This document shows, one piece after another, positions 18,146 through 27,801 of a stretch of DNA of 64,000 nucleotides (positions within the stretch are counted from its first letter, which is position 1; every line of letters starts with the position of its first letter). This DNA is from Vibrio owensii CAIM 1854 = LMG 25443 (GTDB lineage: Bacteria > Pseudomonadota > Gammaproteobacteria > Enterobacterales > Vibrionaceae): assembly GCF_000817815.1 (NCBI RefSeq), contig NZ_JPRD01000006.1, positions 1 through 64,000 on the forward strand, in the 5' to 3' direction. Made by a program: the position numbers and the translations under genes. The notes under the pieces were generated by a model. The model was given only the letters and a program-made list of their open reading frames with translations. It did no database searches and was not told the DNA's origin.

Positions 18146-19750
18146 TTATTCTGCTTTTGGTTCGGGTGTCTGTTCCGCCTCTTGAGGTGAACTTTCCTCA
18201 GTGTTGGAGATCGTTTCCACCGCTCCAGAAGTCTGCTCCGCCAAGGTTTTCACTGCTCCAGAAATTAACAAATCTGGATTGAGTGGCGGGATCACTTGTA
18301 GATCTTCTGTGTCTTCATCAATCGCTGGCTTTTGGCTGACGTGACCAATGATCGACTGGTAGTAGCGACGAATATTTTCGACGTAGTTACGAGCTTCATC
18401 ACCGCGAGCATAGCCATAACGAGTTTGGCTGTAGAAGCGTTTCTGACGTAGCAATGGTAGGCGCTCTTTCACATCTGCCCATGCATTTGGATCGCCACCT
18501 TGCGCTTTCGTTAAGCGTCTTGCATCCATCATATGGCCATAACCCACGTTGTAAGAGGCCAACGCAAACCAAATCTTCTCATGTTCATTAATTGAATCTG
18601 GCACACGAGCCACGATACGGCGAAGGTATTCCACACCACCACGTACGGACTGCTCTGGATCTAGGCGATCCGTTACCCCAACACTCTTCGCTGTTGGCAG
18701 CGTTAGCATCATCATTCCGCGCACGCCAGTTGGCGATTTCGCTTTCGGTTTCCAGTGAGACTCTTGGTATGCCAAGGCTGCAATCAAGCGCCAGTCGAAC
18801 TCTTCACTGTATTTTTGGAACAGTGGTGACCATTTCGGCAAGGTGTTATCCAAGGCGCGAATAAAGGCACGCGTGTCTACGTAGTCGAACGCTTCAATAT
18901 GGCCGATGTATTTCTCTTCGAGCGTCGCGAGTTCGCCAGACTGCTTAATGTTGCCAAAGAACTCGATCAACATGGCATACAAGCTTTCATCTTCAGAACG
19001 ACGAGTGAACCAAGAAACGGGTTGGTCTTCGGTTAGCTCAAAAGCCAAAGCTAGATCTGGGTAAAGGCGCTGAGCCAAAGACAGTTCCACAGAGTCTGTA
19101 ACGGTAAAACGTAGTTCACCTGTCGATACGTGTTTCAGTAGATCTCGAGTATCCGCATCACCCACAATTTCAAATTGAAGCTCTGGGTGCTCTTTTTGTA
19201 GTGCCGTCAGTGTTGGAACAAATTGAGACTGTTCAACGATTTGTAGCGTCTCTGCTCCGGCGTTCGTGTCTTCATTGCCCGCTTTCTCATCTTTCGACTC
19301 TTGGTAGTTGATGAGTTGATTTATATCACGAGGACGAAGCTGGCCTTTTTTGTACACCACTTGCTGACTCACATAGTAGTAAGCAGGCCCAGGACGGAAG
19401 CGTTGCACCGCTTGAGAGGTTTGGTTTAAACCTGTCGCAATAATATCGATATCGCCTTTTTTCAGGGCAGGGAATAACTCTGCCTGACGAAAAGCGGGTC
19501 TGATCTCGAGCTTAACGCCGAGTTGTTCTGCAAATTTACGCGCCAGTTCATAATCCAAGCCAGCAGGGCCATCAGGACCGATATAGTAGGAGAGTTGATT
19601 ATTTAGCGTGCCAACACGTAGGACACCGCGCTCTTGGATTTGCTCGAATTCACTTTTGGGTTCCGACTCAATCTGACAGGCAGAAAGTAAAAGCACAGAA
19701 GCGAAAAGTAGGGCGCTGCGCTTGAGTCGGTTGAACTGACTTATTTGCAT
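18146..19750 (-). CDS. mltF: Membrane-bound lytic murein transglycosylase F
   Basis: MltF cleaves peptidoglycan between MurNAc and GlcNAc with formation of 1,6-anhydroMurNAc, at the inner face of the outer membrane. I begin at ATG 19750 (MQISQFNRLKRSALLFASVLLLSAC), giving 534 residues with an export/lipoprotein-type signal. The N-terminal half is an extracellular solute-binding (SBP_bac_3) module (GVLRVGTLNNQLSYYIG...). The C-terminal half is an SLT domain with the catalytic Glu in AALAYQESHWKPKAKSPTGVRGMMML. An acidic, low-complexity tail ends the protein. It is divergent from purL. Confidence 0.95.
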   Translation of the reverse strand: MQISQFNRLKRSALLFASVLLLSACQIESEPKSEFEQIQERGVLRVGTLNNQLSYYIGPDGPAGLDYELARKFAEQLGVKLEIRPAFRQAELFPALKKGDIDIIATGLNQTSQAVQRFRPGPAYYYVSQQVVYKKGQLRPRDINQLINYQESKDEKAGNEDTNAGAETLQIVEQSQFVPTLTALQKEHPELQFEIVGDADTRDLLKHVSTGELRFTVTDSVELSLAQRLYPDLALAFELTEDQPVSWFTRRSEDESLYAMLIEFFGNIKQSGELATLEEKYIGHIEAFDYVDTRAFIRALDNTLPKWSPLFQKYSEEFDWRLIAALAYQESHWKPKAKSPTGVRGMMMLTLPTAKSVGVTDRLDPEQSVRGGVEYLRRIVARVPDSINEHEKIWFALASYNVGYGHMMDARRLTKAQGGDPNAWADVKERLPLLRQKRFYSQTRYGYARGDEARNYVENIRRYYQSIIGHVSQKPAIDEDTEDLQVIPPLNPDLLISGAVKTLAEQTSGAVETISNTEESSPQEAEQTPEPKAE

Positions 19751-19891
19751 TAATTCGGTACGTCTCGATAAATTTCTAGTTGCCTTTATATCAAAGCGAG
19801 CAGGTGGGGCAAAGTGAATCAGACAGATAGAGTGCGACATTGTGTGATTTATCGACATTTTAGTCGTAATTCAAATTTGACGAAAAAAATG

Positions 19892-19907
19892 ACGCAAACG
19901 GTTGCTT
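19892..19907 (+). promoter_or_regulatory. PurR operator of purL
   Basis: ACGCAAACGGTTGCTT matches 14 of 16 positions of the PurR palindrome ACGCAAACGTTTGCGT. It lies just upstream of the -35 element of purL. Confidence 0.85.
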
Positions 19908-19913
19908 TTGGTG

Positions 19914-19942
19914 TTACATCACAAAAACAATTGCTATATAAT
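19914..19942 (+). promoter_or_regulatory. Sigma-70 promoter of purL
   Basis: TTACAT (19914-19919), a 17-base spacer, then TATAAT (19937-19942). It predicts a leader of roughly 125 bases before the purL ATG. Confidence 0.75.
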
Positions 19943-20073
19943 GCGCTCGCAACGAAGAGGTGGCATCGGCATAGGTTTGAAAAACCTTCGGGAATAGCTT
20001 CGAAGAAAACAGTATAACCCACTGAATTTATTCCAATATCACCTTAATCACTTGCAATAAGAGACCTAAGCAC

Positions 20074-23000
20074 ATGAGAATTTTGCGTGGCTCCCCAGCT
20101 CTTTCTGAGTTTCGTGTTAATAAACTACTGGAACTTTGTCGTGAACAAGATCTGCCTGTCACTGGCATTTACGCTGAGTTCATGCACTTTGCGGATCTAA
20201 AGTCTGACCTTGATGCTCAAGAGTTGGAAAAACTGGAAAAATTGCTGACTTACGGTCCAACGATCGAAGAGCATGAGCCAGAAGGTCTTCTACTTCTTGT
20301 TACGCCTCGTCCGGGCACTATTTCGCCTTGGTCTTCTAAATCTACTGATATCGCAATCAACTGTGGTCTAGACAAAGTAAAACGTCTTGAGCGCGGCACT
20401 GCATACTACGTAGAGACATCAACTCCTCTTAACGATGCTCAAATTGCTGATGTAAAAGCACTCATCCATGATCGCATGATGGAAGTGACATTTACTGATT
20501 TTGATGCAGCAAATGCGTTATTCCAAGCGGCGGAACCTGCTCCTGTAGCAGATGTTGACCTATTAAACGGCGGTCGTGCTGCGCTTGAAAACGCAAACGT
20601 TACCCTAGGTCTTGCACTTGCAGATGATGAAATCGAATACCTTTACGATGCGTTCGTAAATAAGCTAGAACGCAACCCGACTGACATTGAGCTAATGATG
20701 TTTGCACAAGCGAACTCAGAGCACTGTCGTCACAAGATCTTCAATGCAGATTGGACTATCGACGGCGTTAAGCAAGAGAAGTCTCTGTTCAAGATGATCA
20801 AGAACACATTCGAAACTACGCCTGAAAACGTACTGTCTGCGTACAAAGACAACGCAGCCGTAATGGTAGGTTCTGATGTAGGTCGTTTCTTCCCGAACCC
20901 AGAAACTCGCCAGTACGGCTATAGCCAAGAGAAAGCGCACATCCTAATGAAGGTGGAAACGCACAACCACCCAACTGCTATCTCTCCTTGGCCGGGTGCT
21001 TCTACTGGTTCTGGTGGTGAAATCCGTGATGAAGGCGCGACTGGTATCGGTGGTAAGCCAAAAGCAGGTCTTGTTGGCTTCACTACCTCTAACCTACGTA
21101 TCCCTGGTTTTGAACAGCCATGGGAAACAGATTTCGGTAAGCCGGGTCGCATCGTTAACGCTTTAGATATCATGCTAGAAGGCCCACTTGGTGGCGCGGC
21201 GTTCAACAACGAATTTGGTCGTCCAAACTTACTTGGTTACTTCCGTACTTACGAAGAGAAAGTTAACTCGCACGCTGGTGAAGAGGTTCGTGGTTACCAC
21301 AAGCCAATCATGATTGCTGGTGGTATGGGGAACATTCGTGACGAGCACGTTCAGAAGAAAGAGATCCCAGTAGGTGCAAGCCTAATCGTACTTGGTGGTC
21401 CTGCAATGAACATCGGTCTTGGCGGTGGTGCAGCTTCTTCAATGGCATCTGGTCAATCAGCAGAAGACCTAGATTTCGCTTCAGTACAGCGTGAAAACCC
21501 AGAGATGGAACGCCGCTGTCAGGAAGTAATCGACCGTTGTTGGCAACTTGGTGATGCTAACCCTATCGCATTTATCCACGATGTGGGCGCGGGCGGTATC
21601 TCGAACGCACTTCCAGAGCTTGTAGACGATGGCGAACGTGGTGGTATCTTCCAACTGCGCGATGTACCAAATGATGAACCAGGCATGAGCCCACTTGAGA
21701 TCTGGTGTAACGAATCTCAAGAGCGTTACGTAATGGCTGTTGCGCCAGAGAATATGGAAGTATTCGATGCGATCTGTAAGCGTGAACGTGCACCATACGC
21801 AGTTGTTGGTATCGCAACAGAAGAGCGTGAACTGAAACTTGAAGATTCACACTTCGAGAATACGCCAATCGATATGCCAATGGATGTGCTTCTTGGTAAG
21901 ACGCCTAAGATGCACCGTGATGCGAAAACGCTTAAAGCGAACAACCCAGCGGTTAACCGTGACGGTATCGAGCTAAACGAAGCAGTGGATCGCGTTCTAC
22001 GTCTTCCAACGGTTGCAGAAAAAACATTCCTAATCACTATCGGTGACCGCACGGTGACTGGTCTTGTTGCGCGTGACCAAATGGTTGGCCCTTGGCAGGT
22101 TCCAGTAGCAAACTGCGCGGTAACCGCAGCAAGCTACGACACTTACCACGGCGAAGCAATGTCGATGGGTGAGCGTACGCCAGTGGCTCTACTAGACTTC
22201 GGTGCTTCGGCTCGTCTAGCGGTTGGTGAAGCAATCACAAACATCGCTGCGACAAACATCGGTGATATCAAACACATTAAACTGTCTGCAAACTGGATGT
22301 CTCCAGCAGGTCACCCGGGTGAAGATGCAGGTCTTTACGAAGCAGTGAAAGCGGTGGGTGAAGAGCTATGTCCAGCACTTGGTTTAACTATCCCAGTTGG
22401 TAAAGACTCAATGTCGATGAAGACCAAGTGGGAAGAGAATGGCGAACAGAAAGAAGTAACGTCTCCGCTATCTCTCATCATCACTGCGTTTGCTCGTGTT
22501 GAAGATGTTCGTAAGACCATCACTCCGCAATTGCGCACAGATAAAGGTGACACGTCACTGGTTCTTATCGACCTAGGTAACGGTCAAAACCGTCTAGGTG
22601 CAACGGCTCTAGCACAGGTTTACAAGCAGCTTGGTGATAAGCCAGCAGACGTAGATAACGCAGCACAGCTAAAAGGTTTCTACGAAGGCGTTCAAACTCT
22701 AGTTGCGAACGATCAAGTAATGGCTTATCACGATAAAGGTGATGGCGGTCTATTCGTTACTTTAGCTGAGATGGCATTCGCAGGTCACTGTGGCGTTAAA
22801 GCTGACATTGCTGGCCTAGGCGACGACGCTCTAGCTGCACTATTCAACGAAGAGCTAGGTGCGGTACTTCAGGTTAAGAACGAAGATTTAGACGCTGTAC
22901 TTTCAACGCTAGCAGCAAACGGTCTTGAGGCATGTTCACACGTAATTGGTTCAGTAGAAGCTTCTGATGAGCTAGTGATTACTTCTGGTGAGACAGTTGT

Positions 23001-23970
23001 TCTTGAGCGTAACCGCACTGAACTACGCACTATCTGGGCTGAGACAACGCACAAGATGCAAGGTCTACGTGACAACCCAGCATGTGCTGACCAAGAGCAC
23101 GAAGCTAAGAAAGACAACTCGGACCCAGGTCTGAACGTTAAGCTAAGCTTCGATGTGAACGAAGACATTGCAGCGCCATATATCGCGAAAGGCGCTAAGC
23201 CTAAGATGGCAATTCTGCGTGAGCAGGGCGTTAACTCTCACGTTGAGATGGCAGCAGCCTTTGACCGTGCAGGCTTTGAAGCAACAGATATCCACATGAG
23301 CGACATCCTGACTGGTCAAGCGGTTCTAGAAGAGTACCAGGGCCTAGTCGCTTGTGGTGGCTTCTCTTACGGTGACGTACTTGGTGCGGGTGAAGGTTGG
23401 GCTAAGTCTATCCTGTTCAACGAGCAAGCTCGCAACCAGTTTGAAGGCTTCTTCCAGCGTGAAGATACCTTCTCTCTAGGTGTGTGTAACGGCTGTCAGA
23501 TGCTATCGAACCTGAAAGAGCTAATCCCAGGTGCAGACCTGTGGCCTCGCTTCGTTCGTAACGAATCTGAGCGTTTTGAAGCTCGCTTTAGTCTAGTAGA
23601 AGTTCAGAAATCTGATTCTGTGTTCTTCGACGGTATGGCCGGTTCTCGTATGCCAATCGCAGTGTCTCACGGTGAAGGTCGCGTAGAAGTACGTGATGCT
23701 GACCACCTAGCAGCGATTGAAGCTTCAGGTACGGTTGCCGTTCGTTACGTGGATAACCACGGTAACCCAACGCAGCAATATCCGAACAACCCGAACGGTT
23801 CGCCAAACGCAATCACAGGTCTAACGACTCAAGATGGCCGCGTAACTATCATGATGCCGCACCCAGAGCGTGTATTCCGTACAGTTGCGAACTCATGGTC
23901 TCCAGAAGGTTGGGGTGAGAACGGCGCTTGGATGCGTATGTTCCAAAACGCGCGCAAGAACATCGGCTAA
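20074..23970 (+). CDS. purL: Phosphoribosylformylglycinamidine synthase (FGAM synthase)
   Basis: PurL converts FGAR, glutamine and ATP to FGAM in de novo purine synthesis. This is the large single-chain type (1298 residues). It has an N-terminal PurS-like domain, linker, FGAM synthase core with two AIR-synthase-type halves ([57 protein letters not shown]), and a C-terminal class I glutaminase. The glutaminase nucleophile is the first Cys of [11 protein letters not shown], with the catalytic His/Glu in [10 protein letters not shown]. The conserved N terminus [14 protein letters not shown] fixes the start. Regulation by PurR is predicted from the operator upstream. Downstream sits a dispersed repeat whose first hairpin may terminate transcription. 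Confidence 0.98.
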   Translation: MRILRGSPALSEFRVNKLLELCREQDLPVTGIYAEFMHFADLKSDLDAQELEKLEKLLTYGPTIEEHEPEGLLLLVTPRPGTISPWSSKSTDIAINCGLDKVKRLERGTAYYVETSTPLNDAQIADVKALIHDRMMEVTFTDFDAANALFQAAEPAPVADVDLLNGGRAALENANVTLGLALADDEIEYLYDAFVNKLERNPTDIELMMFAQANSEHCRHKIFNADWTIDGVKQEKSLFKMIKNTFETTPENVLSAYKDNAAVMVGSDVGRFFPNPETRQYGYSQEKAHILMKVETHNHPTAISPWPGASTGSGGEIRDEGATGIGGKPKAGLVGFTTSNLRIPGFEQPWETDFGKPGRIVNALDIMLEGPLGGAAFNNEFGRPNLLGYFRTYEEKVNSHAGEEVRGYHKPIMIAGGMGNIRDEHVQKKEIPVGASLIVLGGPAMNIGLGGGAASSMASGQSAEDLDFASVQRENPEMERRCQEVIDRCWQLGDANPIAFIHDVGAGGISNALPELVDDGERGGIFQLRDVPNDEPGMSPLEIWCNESQERYVMAVAPENMEVFDAICKRERAPYAVVGIATEERELKLEDSHFENTPIDMPMDVLLGKTPKMHRDAKTLKANNPAVNRDGIELNEAVDRVLRLPTVAEKTFLITIGDRTVTGLVARDQMVGPWQVPVANCAVTAASYDTYHGEAMSMGERTPVALLDFGASARLAVGEAITNIAATNIGDIKHIKLSANWMSPAGHPGEDAGLYEAVKAVGEELCPALGLTIPVGKDSMSMKTKWEENGEQKEVTSPLSLIITAFARVEDVRKTITPQLRTDKGDTSLVLIDLGNGQNRLGATALAQVYKQLGDKPADVDNAAQLKGFYEGVQTLVANDQVMAYHDKGDGGLFVTLAEMAFAGHCGVKADIAGLGDDALAALFNEELGAVLQVKNEDLDAVLSTLAANGLEACSHVIGSVEASDELVITSGETVVLERNRTELRTIWAETTHKMQGLRDNPACADQEHEAKKDNSDPGLNVKLSFDVNEDIAAPYIAKGAKPKMAILREQGVNSHVEMAAAFDRAGFEATDIHMSDILTGQAVLEEYQGLVACGGFSYGDVLGAGEGWAKSILFNEQARNQFEGFFQREDTFSLGVCNGCQMLSNLKELIPGADLWPRFVRNESERFEARFSLVEVQKSDSVFFDGMAGSRMPIAVSHGEGRVEVRDADHLAAIEASGTVAVRYVDNHGNPTQQYPNNPNGSPNAITGLTTQDGRVTIMMPHPERVFRTVANSWSPEGWGENGAWMRMFQNARKNIG

Positions 23971-23992
23971 CCTTGACTTAGTCAACGGTTAA
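23968..23992 (+). other. Hairpin at the purL stop codon
   Basis: TAACCTTGAC pairs with GTCAACGGTTA (one bulged C). It contains the purL stop codon; it could protect the 3' end of the mRNA. Confidence 0.45.
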
Positions 23993-24002
23993 CGAAAATA
24001 GT

Positions 24003-24262
24003 AAAGCGCTGGTTGAGAGACCGGCGCTTTCTTTGTTTAAGGGAATCGAGAACGGACTTCATCCTATAGGACGGCGCGTTTCGAGGGGCGGGAAAAATAG
24101 TGGCGTCATTTCCTAGACTGGCGAAGGAAGGAGTAGGAAATCTCTTTTGAACAATGAATAGGGAGAGAGCCCCAACTCACTCGTGCCTTGTTCTTGAGGA
24201 TGACGATTAAATTGCGTTGGACTCATAAGGTGCTGACAGTATTAATTCCTAAATAGACAAAA
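24003..24262. repeat. Dispersed intergenic repeat, copy B
   Basis: It opens with AAAGCGCTGGT (24003-24013) / ACCGGCGCTTT (24020-24030), an 11-bp stem that can serve as the purL terminator. It then has GAGAACGGACTTC and, after about 75 extra bases relative to copy A, CCCCAACTCACTCGTGCC...TTCTTGAGGATGACGATTAAA. It ends near AAATAGACAAAAT. Homologous to 16844-17010. Confidence 0.8.
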
Positions 24263-24269
24263 TGAAATC

Positions 24270-24318
24270 GTCTCCCGTCTCCCGTCTCCCGTCTCCCGTC
24301 TCCCGTCTCCCGTCTCTC
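24270..24318 (+). repeat. Heptanucleotide tandem repeat (GTCTCCC, 7 units)
   Basis: Six exact head-to-tail copies of GTCTCCC (24270-24311) and a seventh variant GTCTCTC (24312-24318). It directly follows repeat copy B. It is probably a variable-number tandem repeat; the open frame crossing it (24262-24462) has no ribosome site and is not a gene. Confidence 0.9.
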
Positions 24319-24454
24319 GTAAAAAACTTGCAGCGTTTCGGTAACTTTTATGCTCTAATACCGCGCTTACCAAGGGATGGTGTTAAACAGCTCAGCTTAG
24401 ATGGAGTTATCAAGTTGACCGAATCCCTGATTAATCCCTTAGGAAATGAAAGAA

Positions 24455-24757
24455 ATGGCTAAAAATCCAAAATTTGCTATCCGCGTAACTGAAAAACGTA
24501 ACGGTTGGAGCGCAGAGATCACTCGTCAGGTGACTTCTCGTAAAGTAGTGGTATCAAAACGTGAAACAGGTTTTGACAGCGAAGAGAAAGCACAAGCTTG
24601 GGCTGAGCAGGAACTAGCGGGTTTTGTACAAAAACAAGTAGTTCGTAACGAGCGTAAAGCAGTACAACGTCAAGAGCGTGAAGCAGAGCAACTAGCGGCA
24701 AAAGTTCGCAAAGAAGAAGCTCGTCAAGCTCGTGAAGCAGACGCTGACGAAGAATAA
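24455..24757 (+). CDS. DUF3622 family protein
   Basis: A 100-residue cytoplasmic protein, MAKNPKFAIRVTEKRNGWSAEITRQVTSRK..., which I recognise as the DUF3622 type found in Vibrio and relatives; function unknown. The first half is compact (GFDSEEKAQAWAEQELAGF). The second half is a charged helix rich in Arg, Glu and Ala, probably a coiled coil. I start at the second ATG (24455), because AGGA at 24441 is too close to the ATG at 24446 and the MAKNPKF start looks conserved. It follows purL by nearly 500 bases and has its own strong terminator. Confidence 0.8.
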   Translation: MAKNPKFAIRVTEKRNGWSAEITRQVTSRKVVVSKRETGFDSEEKAQAWAEQELAGFVQKQVVRNERKAVQRQEREAEQLAAKVRKEEARQAREADADEE

Positions 24758-24801
24758 TCGCAGTGTGCTTGATGGTTGAATACCATCGACTATGAATTTG
24801 A

Positions 24802-24834
24802 AAATGCCCCGAGGTTATCTCGGGGCATTTTTAT
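24802..24834 (+). terminator. Terminator of the DUF3622 gene
   Basis: AAATGCCCCGAG (24802-24813) pairs with CTCGGGGCATTT (24819-24830), followed by T's. Confidence 0.92.
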
Positions 24835-24852
24835 TTGCGTCGTTATAAGCAG

Positions 24853-25266
24853 TCAGAAGAAAACTGAGAACTTCACTGAACTGCCCGATGACGCGGTATT
24901 GTAGATATGATCTTTGCGCAGCTTTTTCGGCGTGTGAACAGGCTGTAAATCAATGTGGTGTAACCCGTCTGATAGATTGTTTGCCACACCGTAGTCGTAA
25001 TCTTTTGCTTCGGTAGCCTCTCCTTTGGCGTACTGACAATCTCTAGGCGTTTGGTCGTCTTTCCATACAATTGTGTCTGCTTTAGCATCAAGATCTAAGT
25101 TCCCCGCAACGGGAGCTGAGTAATGATCTTCCTGCGATAAATTATTGCTTTGTTGTTCTAAATATTGAGTGAGGTTTTGTTGTGCTAGACAGGGCGTAAC
25201 AACGCAGGACAGGCTTATTGCAACAACCGTTGTTTTTGCTTTTTGTGTTCTTGTCATATTCTTCAT
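24853..25266 (-). CDS. Hypothetical exported protein
   Basis: A 137-residue product with a clear Sec signal peptide (TTVVAISLSCVVTPCLA, cleavage expected before QQN). I do not recognise a family. The mature part is polar, with acidic and Gln/Asn-rich stretches and no transmembrane segment. Two start codons are possible (25266 or the ATG at 25257), neither with a strong ribosome site. It lies downstream of a TonB receptor on the same strand, but a terminator (25304-25333) separates them, so co-transcription would need readthrough. A role linked to the receptor is only a neighbourhood guess. Confidence 0.6.
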   Translation of the reverse strand: MKNMTRTQKAKTTVVAISLSCVVTPCLAQQNLTQYLEQQSNNLSQEDHYSAPVAGNLDLDAKADTIVWKDDQTPRDCQYAKGEATEAKDYDYGVANNLSDGLHHIDLQPVHTPKKLRKDHIYNTASSGSSVKFSVFF

Positions 25267-25303
25267 CGGCGAACGTACTAAAAATGGCTTTGAGTAAAAA
25301 TAA

Positions 25304-25333
25304 AAACTCGGAGCAAGCGGTTACTCCGAGTTT
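25304..25333 (-). terminator. Terminator of the TonB receptor gene
   Basis: AAACTCGGAG (25304-25313) pairs with CTCCGAGTTT (25324-25333). On the minus strand TTTTTATTTTTA follows. Confidence 0.88.
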
Positions 25334-25365
25334 GGCTAGATTGCTATTGGTTAATGAGTATCGAA

Positions 25366-27558
25366 TTAGTACTGGTAAGTCAGATTCAATTTCACTTCTC
25401 GGCCAGGAGAAGGCACACCATTCGACAAGTAAGCTTCGTAATAACGATCAGTTAGGTTGTTGACGACTGCTCCGACACTTAGACCTTTAACTTGTTGTAC
25501 GTCCCAGACAACGTAAGCATTTTGTAATGTGTACTGCTCGCTTGGTGATTTGACTTTTAGGTTGTCACCTTCCGCTTTGGTTTTCGTTTGTGCATCGTAC
25601 CAACGGACTTCCCAACCTGTTCTCAGACCCGGAATCCACTCGTAGCCCAACCCAAGGTTAATATTCAGAGGTGGTACACCTGGGTAGTCATCATCAGAGC
25701 CCGTAGAGTCAGATAGGCTGCCTTTGTTTTTACCGCGAATGTAACTTGCTGAGAAATCAGAATAGAAATCTGCGATGCGGTACTGCGAAATCAACTCGAA
25801 GCCGTAGTTTTTGAAACCATCTAGGTTTGTGCTCCAACTTTGAATATCACCGCTGTCTTTATCTAAGTTTTCACCAGTTCGGATATCAACAGTGTCACTC
25901 ACATCGTTGTAGAACAACGTCAGTTCTGTTGCGAGGTTGTCGCGCTCGCTAACCAATCCTTTGGCCAAATTAATCACACTGGCTTGATAAGCATGAATAC
26001 GAGAAACCTCGAGATCGCGTGCCGTTGCTGTCGCTGTTGCTCGGGCATATTGCACAGAGTAAATGTTATCGACGGTTGGAGCTTTTAAGGCGTAGGCATA
26101 AGAGAAGTTCAAACGAGTATTGTTGGTCGCGTCAAAATCGACATCCAAACGTGGACTAAAGCCGTTATGGCTGGTTTCACTGTAATCATGGCCTGCTGTT
26201 GGATCATTGTAATCTGGCGCCGCGTTACCTTTACCTTCGCTCGTGATGTACTCATAACGCAGAGAAGGGGTAATCGTCAGGCGGTCGGTTGCTTGATAGT
26301 GGTCAGCAATGTAGGCCGCGTATATAGACTGAGTGCCCGATGGTTCATAGTACGGAGTATACCAACCGTAGTTTTTTGCTTCTTTATCATCATAAGAAGC
26401 GTTAAACACCAAGGAGTCGCGATCCGTTTTTTGGTACTGAAGCCCTGTGACTAGTGTGTGATCACCAAGTTGAGCTTGGTTGAATACGTCGACGTAATCG
26501 CGTTGATAGCTTAGCCAAGATTCATGACCGTAGCTGCCAACTGAGACGAACATTTTCTCGAAAGCGATATCAGGACGAACCCAGTGGCGGTCATTCTCCG
26601 AGCGAGCCAATTTGATATTGAAATCAATATAAGGGTTGGTTGGCATGTAATGGTAGGAGATAGTCGTCGTATTGTCTTTGTATTCGTTGTAGACCGTGTA
26701 AGCGTATTGTGCTTTTTCTAACGAGCCATATTTTTTGATGTTGTAATCCGAAATAGTTGGCATTTGACCACGACGGTTAGCCCATGGTTTACGACCTTCA
26801 TCTTGGTAACGTGTATGGCTGATTTCAAATTCGTGGTCATCATTTTCATAGCCAACTTTTACGAGCATATTCTCTTGCTCGTAACCCGAGTAATCCAGCG
26901 TCTCACCGCCGCTGACTTTAATATCGTCGGAATCTTTTACTGAGCCGTTAGCTAGGAAGTAGAAGCCAGCATCATTTTTGCCATAAAGGGAGAGTGTGTA
27001 TGAGTTCTCATCGCCATTGTTGTTATAACCCGTTGAAGCACGAACGCCGAAGTTGCGATCGCCCTCGAGCAAGTCATCAACGCTTTTGGTTTTGATTCGG
27101 ATAGACCCACCAAATTTGCCGTTTAGCGCGCGGTAGTCGTGCGCACCTTTGATGATTTTCGCTTCACCAATCAAGAAGGGGTCAAAGAAGAAGGTGCCGT
27201 AACGGTATTGTTGAAAGCCAATTGGAGCGCCATCAACGAATACGGCGATATCACTCGGGTCATCGAAACCACGAATGTTAATACGCTCACCACCAGAACG
27301 AGCACCTCCGTCAAGCGTGGCACCAGGCACGGCGTCAATCATTGCTGCAAAGTTAGAGTATTGCTGCTCTTCGATTTGGGTCCAATCAATGATGGTTTCA
27401 GCAGGTTCTGCGACGGTAATCGGTTTGGCGTAGTGGACACCAATGACTTCAAGTTCTTCGTCGGCGTTTTCCGCTGCATGGAGAGAAAGTGAGTTGAGCA
27501 CTGCGAGCAAGACAAGGCTTACTTTTAAGCGATGGTTCGATAATCGTTTCATATTCAT
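25366..27558 (-). CDS. TonB-dependent outer membrane receptor
   Basis: A 730-residue outer membrane receptor. A signal peptide (LVLLAVLNSLSLHAA) is followed by a TonB-box-like ENADEELEVIGVHY, a plug domain (AAMIDAVPGATLDGGARSGGERINIRGFDDPSDIAVFVDGAPIG), and a 22-strand-type barrel ending NLTDRYYEAYLSNGVPSPGREVKLNLTYQY with the C-terminal aromatic. Plug and barrel fit siderophore or haem receptors; the ligand cannot be named from sequence. A strong Fur box lies 57-75 bases upstream, so expression should rise when iron is scarce. An Ala-Thr run (ARATATATAR) sits in a barrel loop. Start could be residue 1 or the Met at residue 3. Confidence 0.92.
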   Translation of the reverse strand: MNMKRLSNHRLKVSLVLLAVLNSLSLHAAENADEELEVIGVHYAKPITVAEPAETIIDWTQIEEQQYSNFAAMIDAVPGATLDGGARSGGERINIRGFDDPSDIAVFVDGAPIGFQQYRYGTFFFDPFLIGEAKIIKGAHDYRALNGKFGGSIRIKTKSVDDLLEGDRNFGVRASTGYNNNGDENSYTLSLYGKNDAGFYFLANGSVKDSDDIKVSGGETLDYSGYEQENMLVKVGYENDDHEFEISHTRYQDEGRKPWANRRGQMPTISDYNIKKYGSLEKAQYAYTVYNEYKDNTTTISYHYMPTNPYIDFNIKLARSENDRHWVRPDIAFEKMFVSVGSYGHESWLSYQRDYVDVFNQAQLGDHTLVTGLQYQKTDRDSLVFNASYDDKEAKNYGWYTPYYEPSGTQSIYAAYIADHYQATDRLTITPSLRYEYITSEGKGNAAPDYNDPTAGHDYSETSHNGFSPRLDVDFDATNNTRLNFSYAYALKAPTVDNIYSVQYARATATATARDLEVSRIHAYQASVINLAKGLVSERDNLATELTLFYNDVSDTVDIRTGENLDKDSGDIQSWSTNLDGFKNYGFELISQYRIADFYSDFSASYIRGKNKGSLSDSTGSDDDYPGVPPLNINLGLGYEWIPGLRTGWEVRWYDAQTKTKAEGDNLKVKSPSEQYTLQNAYVVWDVQQVKGLSVGAVVNNLTDRYYEAYLSNGVPSPGREVKLNLTYQY

Positions 27559-27614
27559 TTGTTATAGTAATTTGAGAGGCGAGGATTATATGAATGCTGA
27601 AAAGATTAATAAAT

Positions 27615-27633
27615 GATAATGAGATTAATTATC
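27615..27633 (-). promoter_or_regulatory. Fur box of the TonB receptor gene
   Basis: GATAATGAGATTAATTATC matches 16 of 19 positions of the Fur consensus GATAATGATAATCATTATC and is nearly palindromic. Confidence 0.85.
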
Positions 27634-27750
27634 AATAATTGCTTTTTATTTTCCTGTAAACTTTTATACCCACTATTTGACGGTAAATTGGATTATTGTT
27701 TGGCTTTTGGTCTATTAGATAGTGAGTGTGTCTATTTTTACGACAAAAGA

Positions 27751-27775
27751 AAGCCCAGAGATGGAATCTGGGCTT
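27751..27775 (-). terminator. Terminator of the deacylase gene
   Basis: AAGCCCAGA (27751-27759) pairs with TCTGGGCTT (27767-27775). On the minus strand it continues into TCTTTTG. Confidence 0.85.
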
Positions 27776-27801
27776 GGAAGTTGGTTTCTGCTAGTTCGCA
27801 A

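Noticed and set aside
19814..20017. 67-codon frame before purL
   Set aside because: It covers the purL promoter and PurR operator and has no coding character.
24270..24318. Short repeats as a CRISPR array
   Set aside because: Units are 7 bases with no spacers.
24262..24462. 66-codon frame through the heptanucleotide array
   Set aside because: The N-terminal part is a translation of the tandem repeat; no ribosome site and no recognisable family.
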